This document shows, in pieces, positions 17,722 to 28,188 of a DNA stretch of 64,000 nt. Each line of letters begins with the position of its first letter. Position 1 is the stretch's first letter. This stretch comes from Mycolicibacterium rhodesiae JS60 (GTDB lineage: Bacteria > Actinomycetota > Actinomycetes > Mycobacteriales > Mycobacteriaceae). The DNA is taken from contig AGIQ01000001.1 in assembly GCA_000230935.2 (NCBI GenBank), forward strand, positions 806,001 through 870,000, read 5' to 3'. The notes beneath the pieces are model-generated. The model worked only from the letters and a program-made list of their open reading frames with translations. It was not told where the DNA came from and searched no databases. Both the position numbers and the translations under genes were made by a program.

Positions 17722-18126
17722 TCAGCGGAAGCCGTCGTAGTCCGACGTCGCTTCATTGAGCGAGGCGTCGGCGTACCCACGGCAGTAATCCCACGTGACA
17801 TAGGCGTCCGGTTCAGGATCGTAAGCGGGTTCGTGCGGACGGACTGTGCCGTCGACCAACAACTGAAGAAGGTTGGCGCGCAACATATCCCAGTCGTGAT
17901 AGTGGTCCTGCTGGCATTCGTCGCAGCAGACCACGAGTCCGCGGATTCCGCGGTGCGCCAGCAGCGCCTCGTAGACCGCAAGGTCGGCCAGATCGGCCTC
18001 CACCGCGGCGCGCTCCTGAGGGTCCAGCGGCTGTCCGGGTTCCAGCGCATCCAATGCAGCCGACGGATCGGCAGGGTCGTCGGCGAACGGATCTGGTGGC
18101 AGGCCTGGTGGGAGGTGGTCGCGCAC
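17722..18126 (-). CDS. DUF5319 protein, Rv3412-like
   Basis: A 134-residue acidic protein with a compact [16 protein letters not shown] motif whose Cys and His residues could bind a metal, and a C-terminal [17 protein letters not shown]. It matches M. tuberculosis Rv3412 in length, position and convergence on rsdA. Its function is unknown. The GTG start at 18126 is preceded by TAGTGT at leaderless spacing. The gene ends 12 nt from the rsdA stop. Confidence 0.85.
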   Translation of the reverse strand: MRDHLPPGLPPDPFADDPADPSAALDALEPGQPLDPQERAAVEADLADLAVYEALLAHRGIRGLVVCCDECQQDHYHDWDMLRANLLQLLVDGTVRPHEPAYDPEPDAYVTWDYCRGYADASLNEATSDYDGFR

Positions 18127-18132
18127 GGCTCC

Positions 18133-18138
18133 ACACTA
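18133..18138 (-). promoter_or_regulatory. -10 element for a leaderless DUF5319 mRNA
   Basis: On the minus strand TAGTGT lies 6 nt before the GTG at 18126, the spacing expected if transcription starts at the start codon. Confidence 0.45.
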
Positions 18139-18186
18139 CGTAACGCAGCGGGTATCGCGCCAGGGAACGCAACCGCGAGCCGATAG

Positions 18187-19803
<1,617 letters not shown>

Positions 19804-19814
19804 GGGTTCAGCAC

Positions 19815-20951
19815 ATGCGAGACATGGTGGAAATCGGCATGGGCAGAACTGCCCGCCGCACTTACGAACTCGAAGACATCAACATCGTTCCGTCCCGCCG
19901 GACCCGCTCGTCCCAGGACGTCTCCACGGCCTGGCAGCTCGACGCCTACCGGTTCGAGATCCCCGTCGTCGCGCACCCGACCGATGCCCTGGTCTCCCCG
20001 GAGTTCGCGATCGAACTGGGCCGTCTCGGCGGGCTCGGGGTCCTCAACGGCGAAGGTCTGATCGGCCGGCACGCCGACGTCGCGGCCAAGATCATCGAAG
20101 TCATCGAGGTCGCCGACAAGGAGCCCGAACCGTCGGCCTCGATCCGGCTGCTGCAGCAGTTGCACGCCGCACCGCTGGACCCCGAGCTGCTCGGCGCGGC
20201 CGTGGCCCGTATCCGCGACGCCGGGGTCACCACGGCGGTCCGGGTGAGTCCGCAGAACGCTCAGGCTTTGACGCCGGCGCTGGTACAGGCCGGCATCGAC
20301 CTGCTGGTCATCCAGGGCACGATCATCTCCGCCGAGCGGGTGGCGTCCGACGGGGAGCCGCTGAACCTCAAGACCTTCATCTCCGAGCTCGACATCCCGG
20401 TGGTGGCCGGTGGCGTTCTGGACCACCGCACCGCCTTGCACCTGATGCGCACGGGCGCGGCCGGCGTGATCGTCGGCTACGGCTCGACGCTGGGCGTGAC
20501 CACCAGCGACGAGGTGCTCGGCATCAGCGTCCCGATGGCGACGGCGATCGCCGACGCCGCGGCTGCGCGCCGGGAATACCTGGACGAGACCGGCGGGCGC
20601 TACGTGCACGTGCTGGCCGACGGTGATATCCACACCTCCGGTGACCTGGCCAAGGCCATTGCCTGCGGAGCCGACGCGGTGGTGCTGGGCACTCCGCTTG
20701 CCGAGTCCGCCGAGGCGCTCGGGGACGGCTGGTTCTGGCCGGTGGCCGCCGCACACCCGTCGCTGCCGCGTGGCGCGCTCCTGCAGATCGCGGCGGGGGA
20801 GCGCCCGTCGTTGGACCGGGTGCTCAACGGGCCGTCCGACGACCCGTTCGGCTCGCTGAACCTGGTCGGCGGCCTGCGCCGGTCGATGGCCAAGGCCGGA
20901 TACTGCGATCTCAAGGAATTCCAGAAGGTCGGCCTGACAGTAGGCCGCTGA
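19815..20951 (+). CDS. guaB3: GuaB3, IMP dehydrogenase-family protein
   Basis: A 378-residue barrel protein of the actinobacterial IMPDH-related (GuaB3) family: YELEDINIVPSRRTRSSQDV at the N-terminus and no CBS domains. Where IMPDH has the Cys loop GSICTTR, this protein reads GYGSTLGVTTSDE, without the nucleophilic Cys. It therefore is unlikely to be an IMP dehydrogenase and may be a reductase or regulatory paralogue; this is inference. It is co-transcribed with guaB2. The stop codon is 3 nt from the first hairpin repeat of the DUF559 element. Confidence 0.93.
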   Translation: MRDMVEIGMGRTARRTYELEDINIVPSRRTRSSQDVSTAWQLDAYRFEIPVVAHPTDALVSPEFAIELGRLGGLGVLNGEGLIGRHADVAAKIIEVIEVADKEPEPSASIRLLQQLHAAPLDPELLGAAVARIRDAGVTTAVRVSPQNAQALTPALVQAGIDLLVIQGTIISAERVASDGEPLNLKTFISELDIPVVAGGVLDHRTALHLMRTGAAGVIVGYGSTLGVTTSDEVLGISVPMATAIADAAAARREYLDETGGRYVHVLADGDIHTSGDLAKAIACGADAVVLGTPLAESAEALGDGWFWPVAAAHPSLPRGALLQIAAGERPSLDRVLNGPSDDPFGSLNLVGGLRRSMAKAGYCDLKEFQKVGLTVGR

Positions 20952-20954
20952 GGC

Positions 20955-21025
20955 TTTCCCTCGCGAGCAGACACAAACTCGGGCGTTTTCGTCCGAATCC
21001 GCCCGAGTTTGTGTCTGCTCGCGGG
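20955..21025. repeat. 71-bp hairpin repeat, copy A
   Basis: The arms at 20962-20985 and 21000-21023 are perfect 24-bp complements (left arm starts CGCGAGCAGACACAAACTCG) around a 14-nt loop. The element begins 3 nt after the guaB3 stop and ends where the stop of the minus-strand DUF559 gene begins. Copy B at 21965-22035 is identical at 67 of 71 positions. It could also terminate transcription from both sides. Confidence 0.9.
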
Positions 21026-21904
21026 CTACGTTCCGAGGTGGAACCTGATTCTGTCGGCTAGCCCATAGGGATCGAAACGGACGTCATGGCCGATTATTGG
21101 GATCACAGTCCAGCCGGTCTCTTGGATGCGAGCGAATCGCTTTTTGTCCCTGAGCATTTCGTCACGCCCGACGTGCCACTCGATGCTCTCGTACTCCGCG
21201 GCCACTCGCGCGTCCGGCCAAGCGAAATCGACTCGCCGGAGTCGGCCGTCGCGGCCACGGATTTCGTACTGCAGCTCAGGTAAGGGCAACCCGTGATCGA
21301 TCATCACCAGGCGCGCCTCGCTTTCCATAGCTGATTCGGCACGTCCGTCCGCGAGGTCGAGCAGCTGCCGCACCACGACGATGCCGCGCCTGCCTCGTTG
21401 TTCGTCGACGGCTCGCTTGAGCTCGTCATGCGTACACCATGTCGAGTGCAGAGCTGCATCAAGCGTTGCCAGTGCGCGAGGACGCGATAGTTGCCTCGCT
21501 ACCTCGACCGCGGTCCATGCGGGCGTGGTGGCCAGCCGGCCGGTGATCCGTCGAATCGGCGCACCTCGGCGCTGATGCACCAGCAGGCCGACGGTCGGGC
21601 GTAGTCGTGTGCCGTCATCGAACACGTGGATGGCCGTTGTGCTTTCGGTGTCGAAGCCGTACAGAGTCGCGGCTGTACCGAGGCACGCCACGGCCTCTTG
21701 TCCCATGAGCAGATCCAGGGCAGCGAGTCGGTCCGTCATGGTCGGTTTACGGGTCGCATAAACGCCCGACCAGACGCGGACGAGTGCGCCCTTGCGCACC
21801 TGGGTGTCGAGCTGTTGACGGCTCATCATCGCCAGCAGCTGTGTTGTAGTGGCGAGGCCACCCGTTGCGTGGAGCACCTCGATCGGGTCAGGCATGGTCG
21901 GCAT
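21026..21904 (-). CDS. AbiEi-like winged-helix + DUF559 (Vsr-like nuclease fold) protein
   Basis: A 292-residue two-domain protein. Residues about 1-70 form an AbiEi-antitoxin-type winged helix (LHATGGLATTTQLLAMMSRQ, GVYATRK). The C-terminus (about 195-290) is DUF559, with acidic residues arranged as in PD-(D/E)xK/Vsr nucleases: ESEARLVM, RRVDFAWPDARV, AAEYESIEWH, and a late RFARIQETGW. The domain order resembles a DNA-binding module joined to an endonuclease. No AbiEii toxin partner is adjacent. Start ATG 21904 or 21895; no good ribosome-binding site is seen. It lies between two hairpin repeats, and the stop codon touches copy A. Confidence 0.8.
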   Translation of the reverse strand: MPTMPDPIEVLHATGGLATTTQLLAMMSRQQLDTQVRKGALVRVWSGVYATRKPTMTDRLAALDLLMGQEAVACLGTAATLYGFDTESTTAIHVFDDGTRLRPTVGLLVHQRRGAPIRRITGRLATTPAWTAVEVARQLSRPRALATLDAALHSTWCTHDELKRAVDEQRGRRGIVVVRQLLDLADGRAESAMESEARLVMIDHGLPLPELQYEIRGRDGRLRRVDFAWPDARVAAEYESIEWHVGRDEMLRDKKRFARIQETGWTVIPIIGHDVRFDPYGLADRIRFHLGT

Positions 21905-21964
21905 GCTGCTGTGCTGAGCGGACCTCCGGTAATCACTTGGGGGCTGCCTGGGGACAGTCGCCCA

Positions 21965-22035
21965 TTTCCCTCGCGAGCAGACACAAAGTCGGGCATTTTC
22001 GCCCGAAACCGCCCGAGTTTGTGTCTGCTCGCGGG
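21965..22035. repeat. 71-bp hairpin repeat, copy B
   Basis: This is the second copy of the guaB3-side hairpin. Arms at 21972-21995 and 22010-22033 pair with two mismatches; the right arm is identical to that of copy A. It lies between the divergent DUF559 and choD starts, where a terminator would have no obvious job. Confidence 0.88.
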
Positions 22036-22091
22036 AGGAGTTAGGCGTCCCTCTCTAGCTTGTTACCCGTCGGTAAGTTCATACTGGTTCG

Positions 22092-23828
22092 ATGGAGCCG
22101 AATTTTGACGTTCTGATCATCGGTTCGGGTTTCGGCGGCAGCGTCAGCGCGCTGCGGCTCACCGAAAAGGGCTACCACGTGGGCGTTCTTGAGGCCGGCC
22201 GGCGCTACGCCGACCACGAGTTCGCCAAGACGTCCTGGCGGCTGCGCGAGTTCCTCTGGGCGCCGCGGCTGGGGTGCTACGGCATCCAGCGGATCCACCT
22301 GCTTCGCAACGTGATGATCCTGGCCGGCGCCGGTGTCGGCGGTGGTTCGCTCAACTACGCCAACACGCTGTATGTGCCGCCCGAGCCGTTCTTCAACGAC
22401 CCGCAGTGGAAGAACATCACCGATTGGCGTGCCGAGCTGATGCCGCACTACGACCAGGCGCAGCGGATGCTCGGTGTGGTGAAGAACCCGACCTTCACCG
22501 ATGCCGACCGCATCATGAAGGAAGTGGCCGACGAGATGGGCGTCGGCGACACCTTCACCCCTACGCCGGTGGGGGTGTTCTTCGGCCTCAACGGCGAGAA
22601 GACGCCGGGCAAGACCGTGCCCGACCCGTACTTCGGCGGTGCCGGCCCGGCCCGCACCGGCTGCATCGAATGCGGGGAGTGCATGACCGGCTGCCGGCAC
22701 GGCGCGAAGAACACCCTCGTCAAGAACTACCTGGGCTTGGCGGAACGGGCTGGGGCGCAGGTCTTTCCGATGACCACCGTCACCGGGTTCGCGCAACGTG
22801 CCGACGGTGTCTGGGAGATCAACACGGTGCGTACCGGCCGGTGGGTCCGAAAGAACCGCCGGACGTTCACTGCGCGCCATGTCATCCTGGCGGCGGGGAC
22901 CTGGGGCACCCAGCAATTGTTGTTCAAGATGCGCGACACCGGCAGGTTGCCGAAACTCTCGGACAAGCTCGGGGTTCTGACCCGAACCAACTCGGAATCG
23001 ATCGTGGGCGCAGGACGTTTGCAGGCGCGCCCGGATCTTGACCTCACCCACGGCGTGGCCATCACGTCGTCGATCCATCCGAGCCCCGACACCCACGTCG
23101 AACCCGTGCGCTACGGCAAGGGATCCAACGCGATGGGTCTGCTGCAGACACTGATGACCGACGGGCCAGGCCCTGAAGGTAGCGACGTGCCGCGCTGGAA
23201 GCAGTTGCTGGACAACGCCGGTGAGGATCCCAAGGCCATGCTGCGGATGCTCAGCCCACGGCAATGGAGCGAGCGCACCATGATCTCGTTGGTCATGCAG
23301 CATCTGGACAACTCGATCACCACCTACACCAAGCGGGGGCTGTTCGGCAAGCGCCGGATGGTCAGTAAGCAGGGACATGGTGAACCCAATCCGACGTGGA
23401 TTCCGGCCGGTAACAAGGTCACTCGCCGCGTTGCGGAGAAGATCGATGGTGTTGCCGGCGGCACCTGGGGAGAGCTGTTCAACATCCCGCTGACCGCGCA
23501 CTTCCTCGGCGGCGCCGCGATCGGTGACACTCCCGAACACGGTGTCATCGACCCGTATCAGCGGGTCTACGGCTACCCGACGCTGCACGTGATGGACGGG
23601 GCCGCGGTCTCGGCCAATCTCGGTGTCAATCCGTCGCTGTCGATCACGGCCCAGGCTGAGCGTGCAACGTCGTTGTGGCCCAACAAAGACGAGGACGACC
23701 AGCGTCCCGCGCAGGGCCAGCCGTACCGGCGGCTGGCGCCGATCGAACCGAAGAACCCGGTGGTGCCCGTCGATGCGCCGGGCGGGCTGCGCCGCCTGCC
23801 GATCGAGCCGGTCAACACCGGGGGTTAG
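22092..23828 (+). CDS. choD: GMC-family cholesterol oxidase-like protein ChoD
   Basis: A 578-residue GMC oxidoreductase, the same length as M. tuberculosis ChoD. The FAD motif GSGFGGSVSALRL is at the N-terminus, AGAGVGGGSLNYAN follows, and the C-terminal GMC block holds DGAAVSANLGVNPSLSI. A cysteine cluster GCIECGECMTGC (C-x2-C-x2-C-x3-C) lies at about residues 194-205, unusual for GMC enzymes. The family oxidises 3-beta-hydroxysteroids or other alcohols; ChoD's physiological role in mycobacteria is disputed. The DUF559 element separates it from guaB3. Confidence 0.92.
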   Translation: MEPNFDVLIIGSGFGGSVSALRLTEKGYHVGVLEAGRRYADHEFAKTSWRLREFLWAPRLGCYGIQRIHLLRNVMILAGAGVGGGSLNYANTLYVPPEPFFNDPQWKNITDWRAELMPHYDQAQRMLGVVKNPTFTDADRIMKEVADEMGVGDTFTPTPVGVFFGLNGEKTPGKTVPDPYFGGAGPARTGCIECGECMTGCRHGAKNTLVKNYLGLAERAGAQVFPMTTVTGFAQRADGVWEINTVRTGRWVRKNRRTFTARHVILAAGTWGTQQLLFKMRDTGRLPKLSDKLGVLTRTNSESIVGAGRLQARPDLDLTHGVAITSSIHPSPDTHVEPVRYGKGSNAMGLLQTLMTDGPGPEGSDVPRWKQLLDNAGEDPKAMLRMLSPRQWSERTMISLVMQHLDNSITTYTKRGLFGKRRMVSKQGHGEPNPTWIPAGNKVTRRVAEKIDGVAGGTWGELFNIPLTAHFLGGAAIGDTPEHGVIDPYQRVYGYPTLHVMDGAAVSANLGVNPSLSITAQAERATSLWPNKDEDDQRPAQGQPYRRLAPIEPKNPVVPVDAPGGLRRLPIEPVNTGG

Positions 23829-23841
23829 GGCTTCCCGGGTC

Positions 23842-24822
23842 TCAGAGGTGGCTGCGCAGGAACTCCAATGCGCCTCGCCGAAACGCGCGCATCGCAGGCG
23901 CCTTGCGCGCCAGTCCGTCTGCGCCGTGGTACATCCCCGGCACCGCGACGAGCTCGCATTCGACGCCGGCGGCGCGCAAGCGCTCGGCGTAATCGACGGA
24001 CTCGTCGTAGAACAGATCCAGTCCGCCAACGCCCACCCAGGCCGGGGCCAGGCCGGACAGGTTTTCCCGGCGGGCGGGAGCGGCGTACTCGGGGGCGTCC
24101 GACATGCGCGGCGGACGCCCGAGGTAGGCCGTCCAGCCGAACCGGTTGGATTCCGGGGTCCACAGGAACCGGCCGCGCCCGTTGTGGTCGCGCAGTACGG
24201 TGCGGTCGTCGATCATCGGGTAGACCAATGCCTGTGCCCGCAACGCGATTCCCTCATCGTGGGCGCGCTGAGCGACGGCCGCGGCCAACCCGCCGCCCGC
24301 ACTCGATCCGGTGACCGAGATGCGGTCCTTGTCGATGCCCAGTTCGTCGGCGTTGTCTTGCATCCAGTACAGCGTCGCCATGCAGTCGTCCAGCGCGGCG
24401 GGGAACGGATGCTCCGGCGCCAGTCGATAGTCCGGGGAGACGACCAGGACTTTCAGTTCGCGGGCGAGTTGGGCCGCGCCGAGGGCTTCCGATTGCGGGG
24501 AACCCACCACCATGCCGCCGCCGTGGATGTAGAGCAGCCCCGCGGAGCCCTGGCCGGTCGGCGTCATCACCAGCACCGGCCGTCCCGCGATAGTGCGTTT
24601 TGTCACGGTGACCCCCGCGCCGGTGGGGGTCCTGACGTGCATCATCCGCCGTGAGCGCCGGTAATTGCGTTCGGTGGTGTCGCCGGTCAGCATCGGCAGC
24701 AGCGGACTGCGGAACTCGGTGGGTACGGCCGCGAGCGCGTCGCGTGCGGACAGATAGCGGCGCAGCACCGACGTTGCCGTAGCGACGGCGGCGACTCCCA
24801 TGGCTGCTGGCAGGGCTTTCAT
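23842..24822 (-). CDS. Hormone-sensitive-lipase-family esterase
   Basis: A 326-residue alpha/beta hydrolase. It has the oxyanion motif LLYIHGGGMVVGSP, DYRLAPEHPFPAALDD, the nucleophile in VTGSSAGGGLAAA, a likely acid in GGLDLFYDES, and His in GMYHGADGL: the full HSL/lip family set. A hydrophobic N-terminus (AAMGVAAVATATSVL) could anchor it to the membrane. The open frame continues upstream antisense to guaA, so the start is set at ATG 24822 where conserved-type sequence begins. It is divergent from guaA and converges on choD. Likely substrates are short- to medium-chain acyl esters. Confidence 0.87.
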   Translation of the reverse strand: MKALPAAMGVAAVATATSVLRRYLSARDALAAVPTEFRSPLLPMLTGDTTERNYRRSRRMMHVRTPTGAGVTVTKRTIAGRPVLVMTPTGQGSAGLLYIHGGGMVVGSPQSEALGAAQLARELKVLVVSPDYRLAPEHPFPAALDDCMATLYWMQDNADELGIDKDRISVTGSSAGGGLAAAVAQRAHDEGIALRAQALVYPMIDDRTVLRDHNGRGRFLWTPESNRFGWTAYLGRPPRMSDAPEYAAPARRENLSGLAPAWVGVGGLDLFYDESVDYAERLRAAGVECELVAVPGMYHGADGLARKAPAMRAFRRGALEFLRSHL

Positions 24823-24872
24823 CAGCGAAAGGCTACCTGCGGCTGATGAGCGGGCCGGCCGATCCGGCCCAC

Positions 24873-24878
24873 TAGACT
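24873..24878 (+). promoter_or_regulatory. -10 element for leaderless guaA transcription
   Basis: TAGACT lies 7 nt before the GTG start at 24886, so transcription probably starts at the start codon. Confidence 0.5.
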
Positions 24879-24885
24879 CAGGCCC

Positions 24886-26454
24886 GTGACATCCCCATCT
24901 CCTCGGCCCGTGTTGGTGGTCGACTTCGGCGCCCAGTACGCCCAGCTGATCGCGCGGCGAGTCCGGGAAGCCCGGGTGTTCTCCGAGGTCATCCCGCACA
25001 CGGCGACTGTCGAGGAGATCAAGGCCAGGGATCCGCAGGCCATCGTGCTCTCCGGCGGACCGTCCAGCGTGTACGCCGACGGCGCCCCGCAGCTGGACCC
25101 GGCCGTGTTCGACCTCGACGTGCCGGTATTCGGCATCTGCTACGGCTTCCAGGCCATGGCCCAGGCGCTCGGCGGAACCGTCGCTCGGACGGGCACCAGT
25201 GAATACGGCCGCACGGAGCTGGAAGTCCTTGGCGGCGACCTGCATTCGGGTCTGCCCGGAATTCAGCCGGTCTGGATGAGCCATGGCGACGCGGTCACCT
25301 CCGCGCCGGCGGGCTTCCAGGTGGTGGCCGTCAGCGCGGGTGCTCCGGTCGCCGCATTCGAGGACCGGTCTCGTCGGCTGGCCGGAGTGCAGTACCACCC
25401 CGAGGTCATGCACACCCCGCACGGACAGCAGATCCTCAGCCGGTTCCTGCACGATTTCGCCGGGATCGGGGCCAGCTGGACGCCGGCCAACATCGCCGAG
25501 AGCCTGATCGAGCAGGTGCGTGAGCAGATCGGTGACGGCAAGGCCATCTGCGGGCTCTCCGGCGGTGTGGATTCCGCGGTGGCGGCTGCGCTGGTGCAGC
25601 GGGCCATCGGTGACCGCCTGACGTGCGTGTTCGTCGACCACGGCCTGCTGCGTGCTGGTGAACGCGCACAGGTACAACGGGATTTCGTGGCCGCCACCGG
25701 TGCCCGGCTGGTGACGGTGGATGCCGAGGGCCGCTTTCTGCAGGCGTTGTCCGGCGTGCACGATCCGGAAGGCAAGCGCAAGATCATCGGCCGTGAATTC
25801 ATCCGTGCCTTCGAAGGTTCGGTGCGGGATCTGTTGGCCGACAGCGACTCCGACGGACACCCAATAGAATTTCTGGTTCAGGGCACGCTTTATCCCGACG
25901 TCGTCGAGTCCGGCGGTGGAGCGGGGACGGCAAACATCAAGAGCCACCACAATGTTGGCGGTCTGCCTGCGGATCTGAAGTTCAAGCTTGTCGAGCCGCT
26001 GCGGCTGCTGTTCAAGGACGAGGTGCGCGCGGTGGGCCGGGAACTTGGCCTGCCGGAGGAAATCGTTGCCCGCCAACCCTTCCCGGGACCGGGACTGGGT
26101 ATCCGGATCGTCGGCGAGGTGACGGCGTCCCGATTGGACACGCTGCGCCGCGCCGACCTGATCGCCCGCGAGGAGTTGACGTCAGCCGGTTTGGACAACC
26201 AGATCTGGCAGTGTCCGGTAGTGCTGCTGGGTGACGTCCGCTCGGTCGGTGTGCAGGGCGACGGGCGCACCTACGGCCATCCGATCGTGCTGCGGCCGGT
26301 GTCCAGTGAGGACGCGATGACCGCCGACTGGACGCGGGTGCCCTACGAGGTTCTCGAGCGCATCTCGACCCGCATCACCAACGAGGTGCCCGAGGTGAAC
26401 CGGGTGGTGCTCGACATCACGAGCAAGCCGCCCGGCACCATCGAATGGGAGTGA
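24886..26454 (+). CDS. guaA: GMP synthase (glutamine-hydrolysing) GuaA
   Basis: A 522-residue GMP synthase that converts XMP to GMP with glutamine and ATP. The N-terminal class I amidotransferase has the nucleophile Cys85 in [10 protein letters not shown] and His-Glu in [11 protein letters not shown]. The ATP-pyrophosphatase domain has the P-loop [13 protein letters not shown], and the C-terminal dimerisation domain ends KPPGTIEWE. The GTG at 24886 appears to be leaderless. It follows guaB2-guaB3 in the pathway and in the broader gene order. One base separates its stop from the convergent aldolase stop, so there is no room for a separate terminator. Confidence 0.97.
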   Translation: MTSPSPRPVLVVDFGAQYAQLIARRVREARVFSEVIPHTATVEEIKARDPQAIVLSGGPSSVYADGAPQLDPAVFDLDVPVFGICYGFQAMAQALGGTVARTGTSEYGRTELEVLGGDLHSGLPGIQPVWMSHGDAVTSAPAGFQVVAVSAGAPVAAFEDRSRRLAGVQYHPEVMHTPHGQQILSRFLHDFAGIGASWTPANIAESLIEQVREQIGDGKAICGLSGGVDSAVAAALVQRAIGDRLTCVFVDHGLLRAGERAQVQRDFVAATGARLVTVDAEGRFLQALSGVHDPEGKRKIIGREFIRAFEGSVRDLLADSDSDGHPIEFLVQGTLYPDVVESGGGAGTANIKSHHNVGGLPADLKFKLVEPLRLLFKDEVRAVGRELGLPEEIVARQPFPGPGLGIRIVGEVTASRLDTLRRADLIAREELTSAGLDNQIWQCPVVLLGDVRSVGVQGDGRTYGHPIVLRPVSSEDAMTADWTRVPYEVLERISTRITNEVPEVNRVVLDITSKPPGTIEWE

Positions 26455-26455
26455 T

Positions 26456-27340
26456 CTAAGTCCTTGAGGCGGCAGCGATTTCGGCGATCGCCTCATCGAG
26501 GGTCTTGTCGAACTCGTCGTCGCTCTGCTGGGCGGTGAGGCCCTCGGTCAGGGCGCGGGAGAAGCTGGCGATCACACCGTGGTTGCGGGCCAGCCGCTCG
26601 CAGGCGCCGGTGCGGTCGTAGCCGCCGGACAGCGCGACTACCCGCATCACCCTGGGGTGCTCGACCAGCTCGCGGTAGAGGTCGTCGGTGTCGGGCAGGG
26701 TGAGCTTGAGCATCACCTGCTGATCGCCGAGGGTGTCGAGATGGCGCAGGATCGCGGCCTTGAGCTGCTCCTCGGCCTGACCCTTTTCGGGTGAGTTGAT
26801 GTCGACCTCGGGCTCGATGATCGGCACCAGCCCGGCGGCCAGGATCTGACGGGCGACCTCGAACTGCTGGTCGACGACGGCTTCGACGCCGGCGCCGGGG
26901 AGCTTGATGACCGAGCGCATCTTGGTGCCGAAGATGCCCTTGTCCACCGCGCGGGCCAGCAGCGCGTCCAGGCCGTCGATCGGCTTCATCACCGCGGCCC
27001 CGTCTTCCTCGGCGGCCAGGCCCTTGTCGACCTTGAGGATCGGCACGACCTTCTTGACGTTCCACAGGTAGTCGGCGGTCGGGCGGCCCTCGATCTCGCG
27101 GTCCATCGTCATCTCGAACAGGATCGCGGCGAGGATCCGGTCACCGTCGAAGGCCGGGCTGGTGATGATGCGGGTACGCATTTCGTGCACGAGGTCGAAC
27201 ATCTGCTCGTCACTGGAGTACGCGTCCTCGGCGATGCCGTAGAGCTTCAGTGCCTTGGGGGTACTGCCGCCACTCTGGTCCAGCGCGGCGATGAAGCCGG
27301 CTCCGTGGGCGACCTTCTCAGCCTGTTCGATGTTCGTCAT
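26456..27340 (-). CDS. fda: Class I fructose-bisphosphate aldolase
   Basis: A 294-residue aldolase of the bacterial class I type (Staphylococcus Fda-like): [20 protein letters not shown] at the N-terminus, [37 protein letters not shown], and the Schiff-base Lys in [14 protein letters not shown]. It splits fructose 1,6-bisphosphate into DHAP and glyceraldehyde 3-phosphate without a metal. The start is ATG 27340 or 27349; the latter adds three residues. It is divergent from the imuA' SOS promoter. Mycobacteria also have a class II enzyme elsewhere, so this is a second glycolytic or gluconeogenic isoenzyme. Confidence 0.93.
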   Translation of the reverse strand: MTNIEQAEKVAHGAGFIAALDQSGGSTPKALKLYGIAEDAYSSDEQMFDLVHEMRTRIITSPAFDGDRILAAILFEMTMDREIEGRPTADYLWNVKKVVPILKVDKGLAAEEDGAAVMKPIDGLDALLARAVDKGIFGTKMRSVIKLPGAGVEAVVDQQFEVARQILAAGLVPIIEPEVDINSPEKGQAEEQLKAAILRHLDTLGDQQVMLKLTLPDTDDLYRELVEHPRVMRVVALSGGYDRTGACERLARNHGVIASFSRALTEGLTAQQSDDEFDKTLDEAIAEIAAASRT

Positions 27341-27452
27341 GCCCTGCATCGTGCCAGGTGCGTTTTCGGTGCTGTGACGAACGTCGGCTTGGAGTGCACA
27401 GCGAGCAGTCTCGCGCTTGACGCTGTCGGAGGGTGGGTGTTTACTCTGGGTA

Positions 27453-27468
27453 TCGAACATACATTCGA
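27453..27468. promoter_or_regulatory. LexA (SOS) box upstream of imuA'
   Basis: TCGAACATACATTCGA matches the mycobacterial SOS consensus TCGAAC-N4-GTTCGA at all but one position. It ends 35 bp before the imuA' start. Confidence 0.8.
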
Positions 27469-27503
27469 ACACAGTGAACGACGATCGCGGCTGGAGGTGG
27501 GCG

Positions 27504-28187
27504 ATGACGGCGGCAATTGCCCTGGGGAAGCGTCGGATTGACCGCTCTGACCAGCTAGAACAGCTCCGCCGCCAGATGGCGGCGGTATCGGGGAAGGTTG
27601 GCGCCGCTCCGCCTGTTGCGGATGTGGCAAATGAGGTGTTGCCAGCTTCGGAAAGTTTGCTGCCGATCCCCGAATCGCTGGCCGGGCAGTTGCCGATGGG
27701 GTTGCCGCGCGGTGCGGTCGCAGTGGTGTCGGGGGCTCGCTCGCTGCCGGTGAGCATGGCTGCGGCGGTGACGGCGGGCGGCGGGCATGTGGCCGTCGTC
27801 GGGCTGCCGGACTTCGGTCTGTTGGCCGCCGTGGAGATGGGCGCGGACCTGAGTCGGCTGGCGGTGATCCCGGATCCGGGCACCGATCCGGTCGAGGTGG
27901 CCGCGGTGCTGATGGACGGAATGGATCTGGTGGTACTCGGTCTGGCCGGCCGGACGGTGACCGCTACCCGGGCGCGGGCGGTGGTGGCCCGGGCCCGGCA
28001 GAAGGGGTGCACCCTGCTGGTTGCGCGGGGCGACTGGCAGGGTGCGACGGTCCGCCTCGATGCGCGGGTGAGTGGTTATGAGACCACCGTCGGCCACGGT
28101 TCCCCGGTGCCGGGGTCCGGTCGGATCAGTCGGGTGCGGTTATCGGTCCGGGCGCACGGACGCGTGGCACGGTCAAAGGTGAGCTGA
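27504..28187 (+). CDS. imuA': ImuA', mutasome accessory protein
   Basis: A 227-residue protein at the place and with the sequence character of M. tuberculosis Rv3395c, a RecA-like but ATPase-degenerate accessory of the DNA-damage mutasome. It begins [20 protein letters not shown], and the later part has [16 protein letters not shown] where RecA-type proteins have a Walker A loop, here without GKT. GGAGG lies 6 nt before ATG 27504. An SOS box precedes it, and imuB follows one base after its stop, so the pair is co-induced by DNA damage. Confidence 0.92.
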   Translation: MTAAIALGKRRIDRSDQLEQLRRQMAAVSGKVGAAPPVADVANEVLPASESLLPIPESLAGQLPMGLPRGAVAVVSGARSLPVSMAAAVTAGGGHVAVVGLPDFGLLAAVEMGADLSRLAVIPDPGTDPVEVAAVLMDGMDLVVLGLAGRTVTATRARAVVARARQKGCTLLVARGDWQGATVRLDARVSGYETTVGHGSPVPGSGRISRVRLSVRAHGRVARSKVS

Positions 28188-28188
28188 T

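Larger units (their letters stand above)
20955..22035. mobile_element. Hairpin-bracketed DUF559 insertion between guaB3 and choD
   Basis: Two 71-bp near-identical hairpin repeats, 1010 bp apart and in the same orientation, enclose one minus-strand DUF559/AbiEi-type gene and nothing else. In M. tuberculosis guaB3 and choD are adjacent, so the unit reads as an insertion. No transposase or target-site duplication is visible. Whether it moves by itself, by recombination between hairpins, or with help from elsewhere is unknown. Confidence 0.5.

Noticed and set aside
22041..24029. 662-codon open frame antisense to choD and similar long minus-strand frames over guaB2, guaB3 and rsdA
   Set aside because: They are high-GC shadow frames opposite conserved genes, with low-complexity Arg/Gly/Asp/His composition and no recognisable domain.
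24823..26076. Upstream extension of the HSL esterase frame to 744 codons
   Set aside because: The extra part lies wholly antisense to guaA and has no homology; the esterase begins at ATG 24822.
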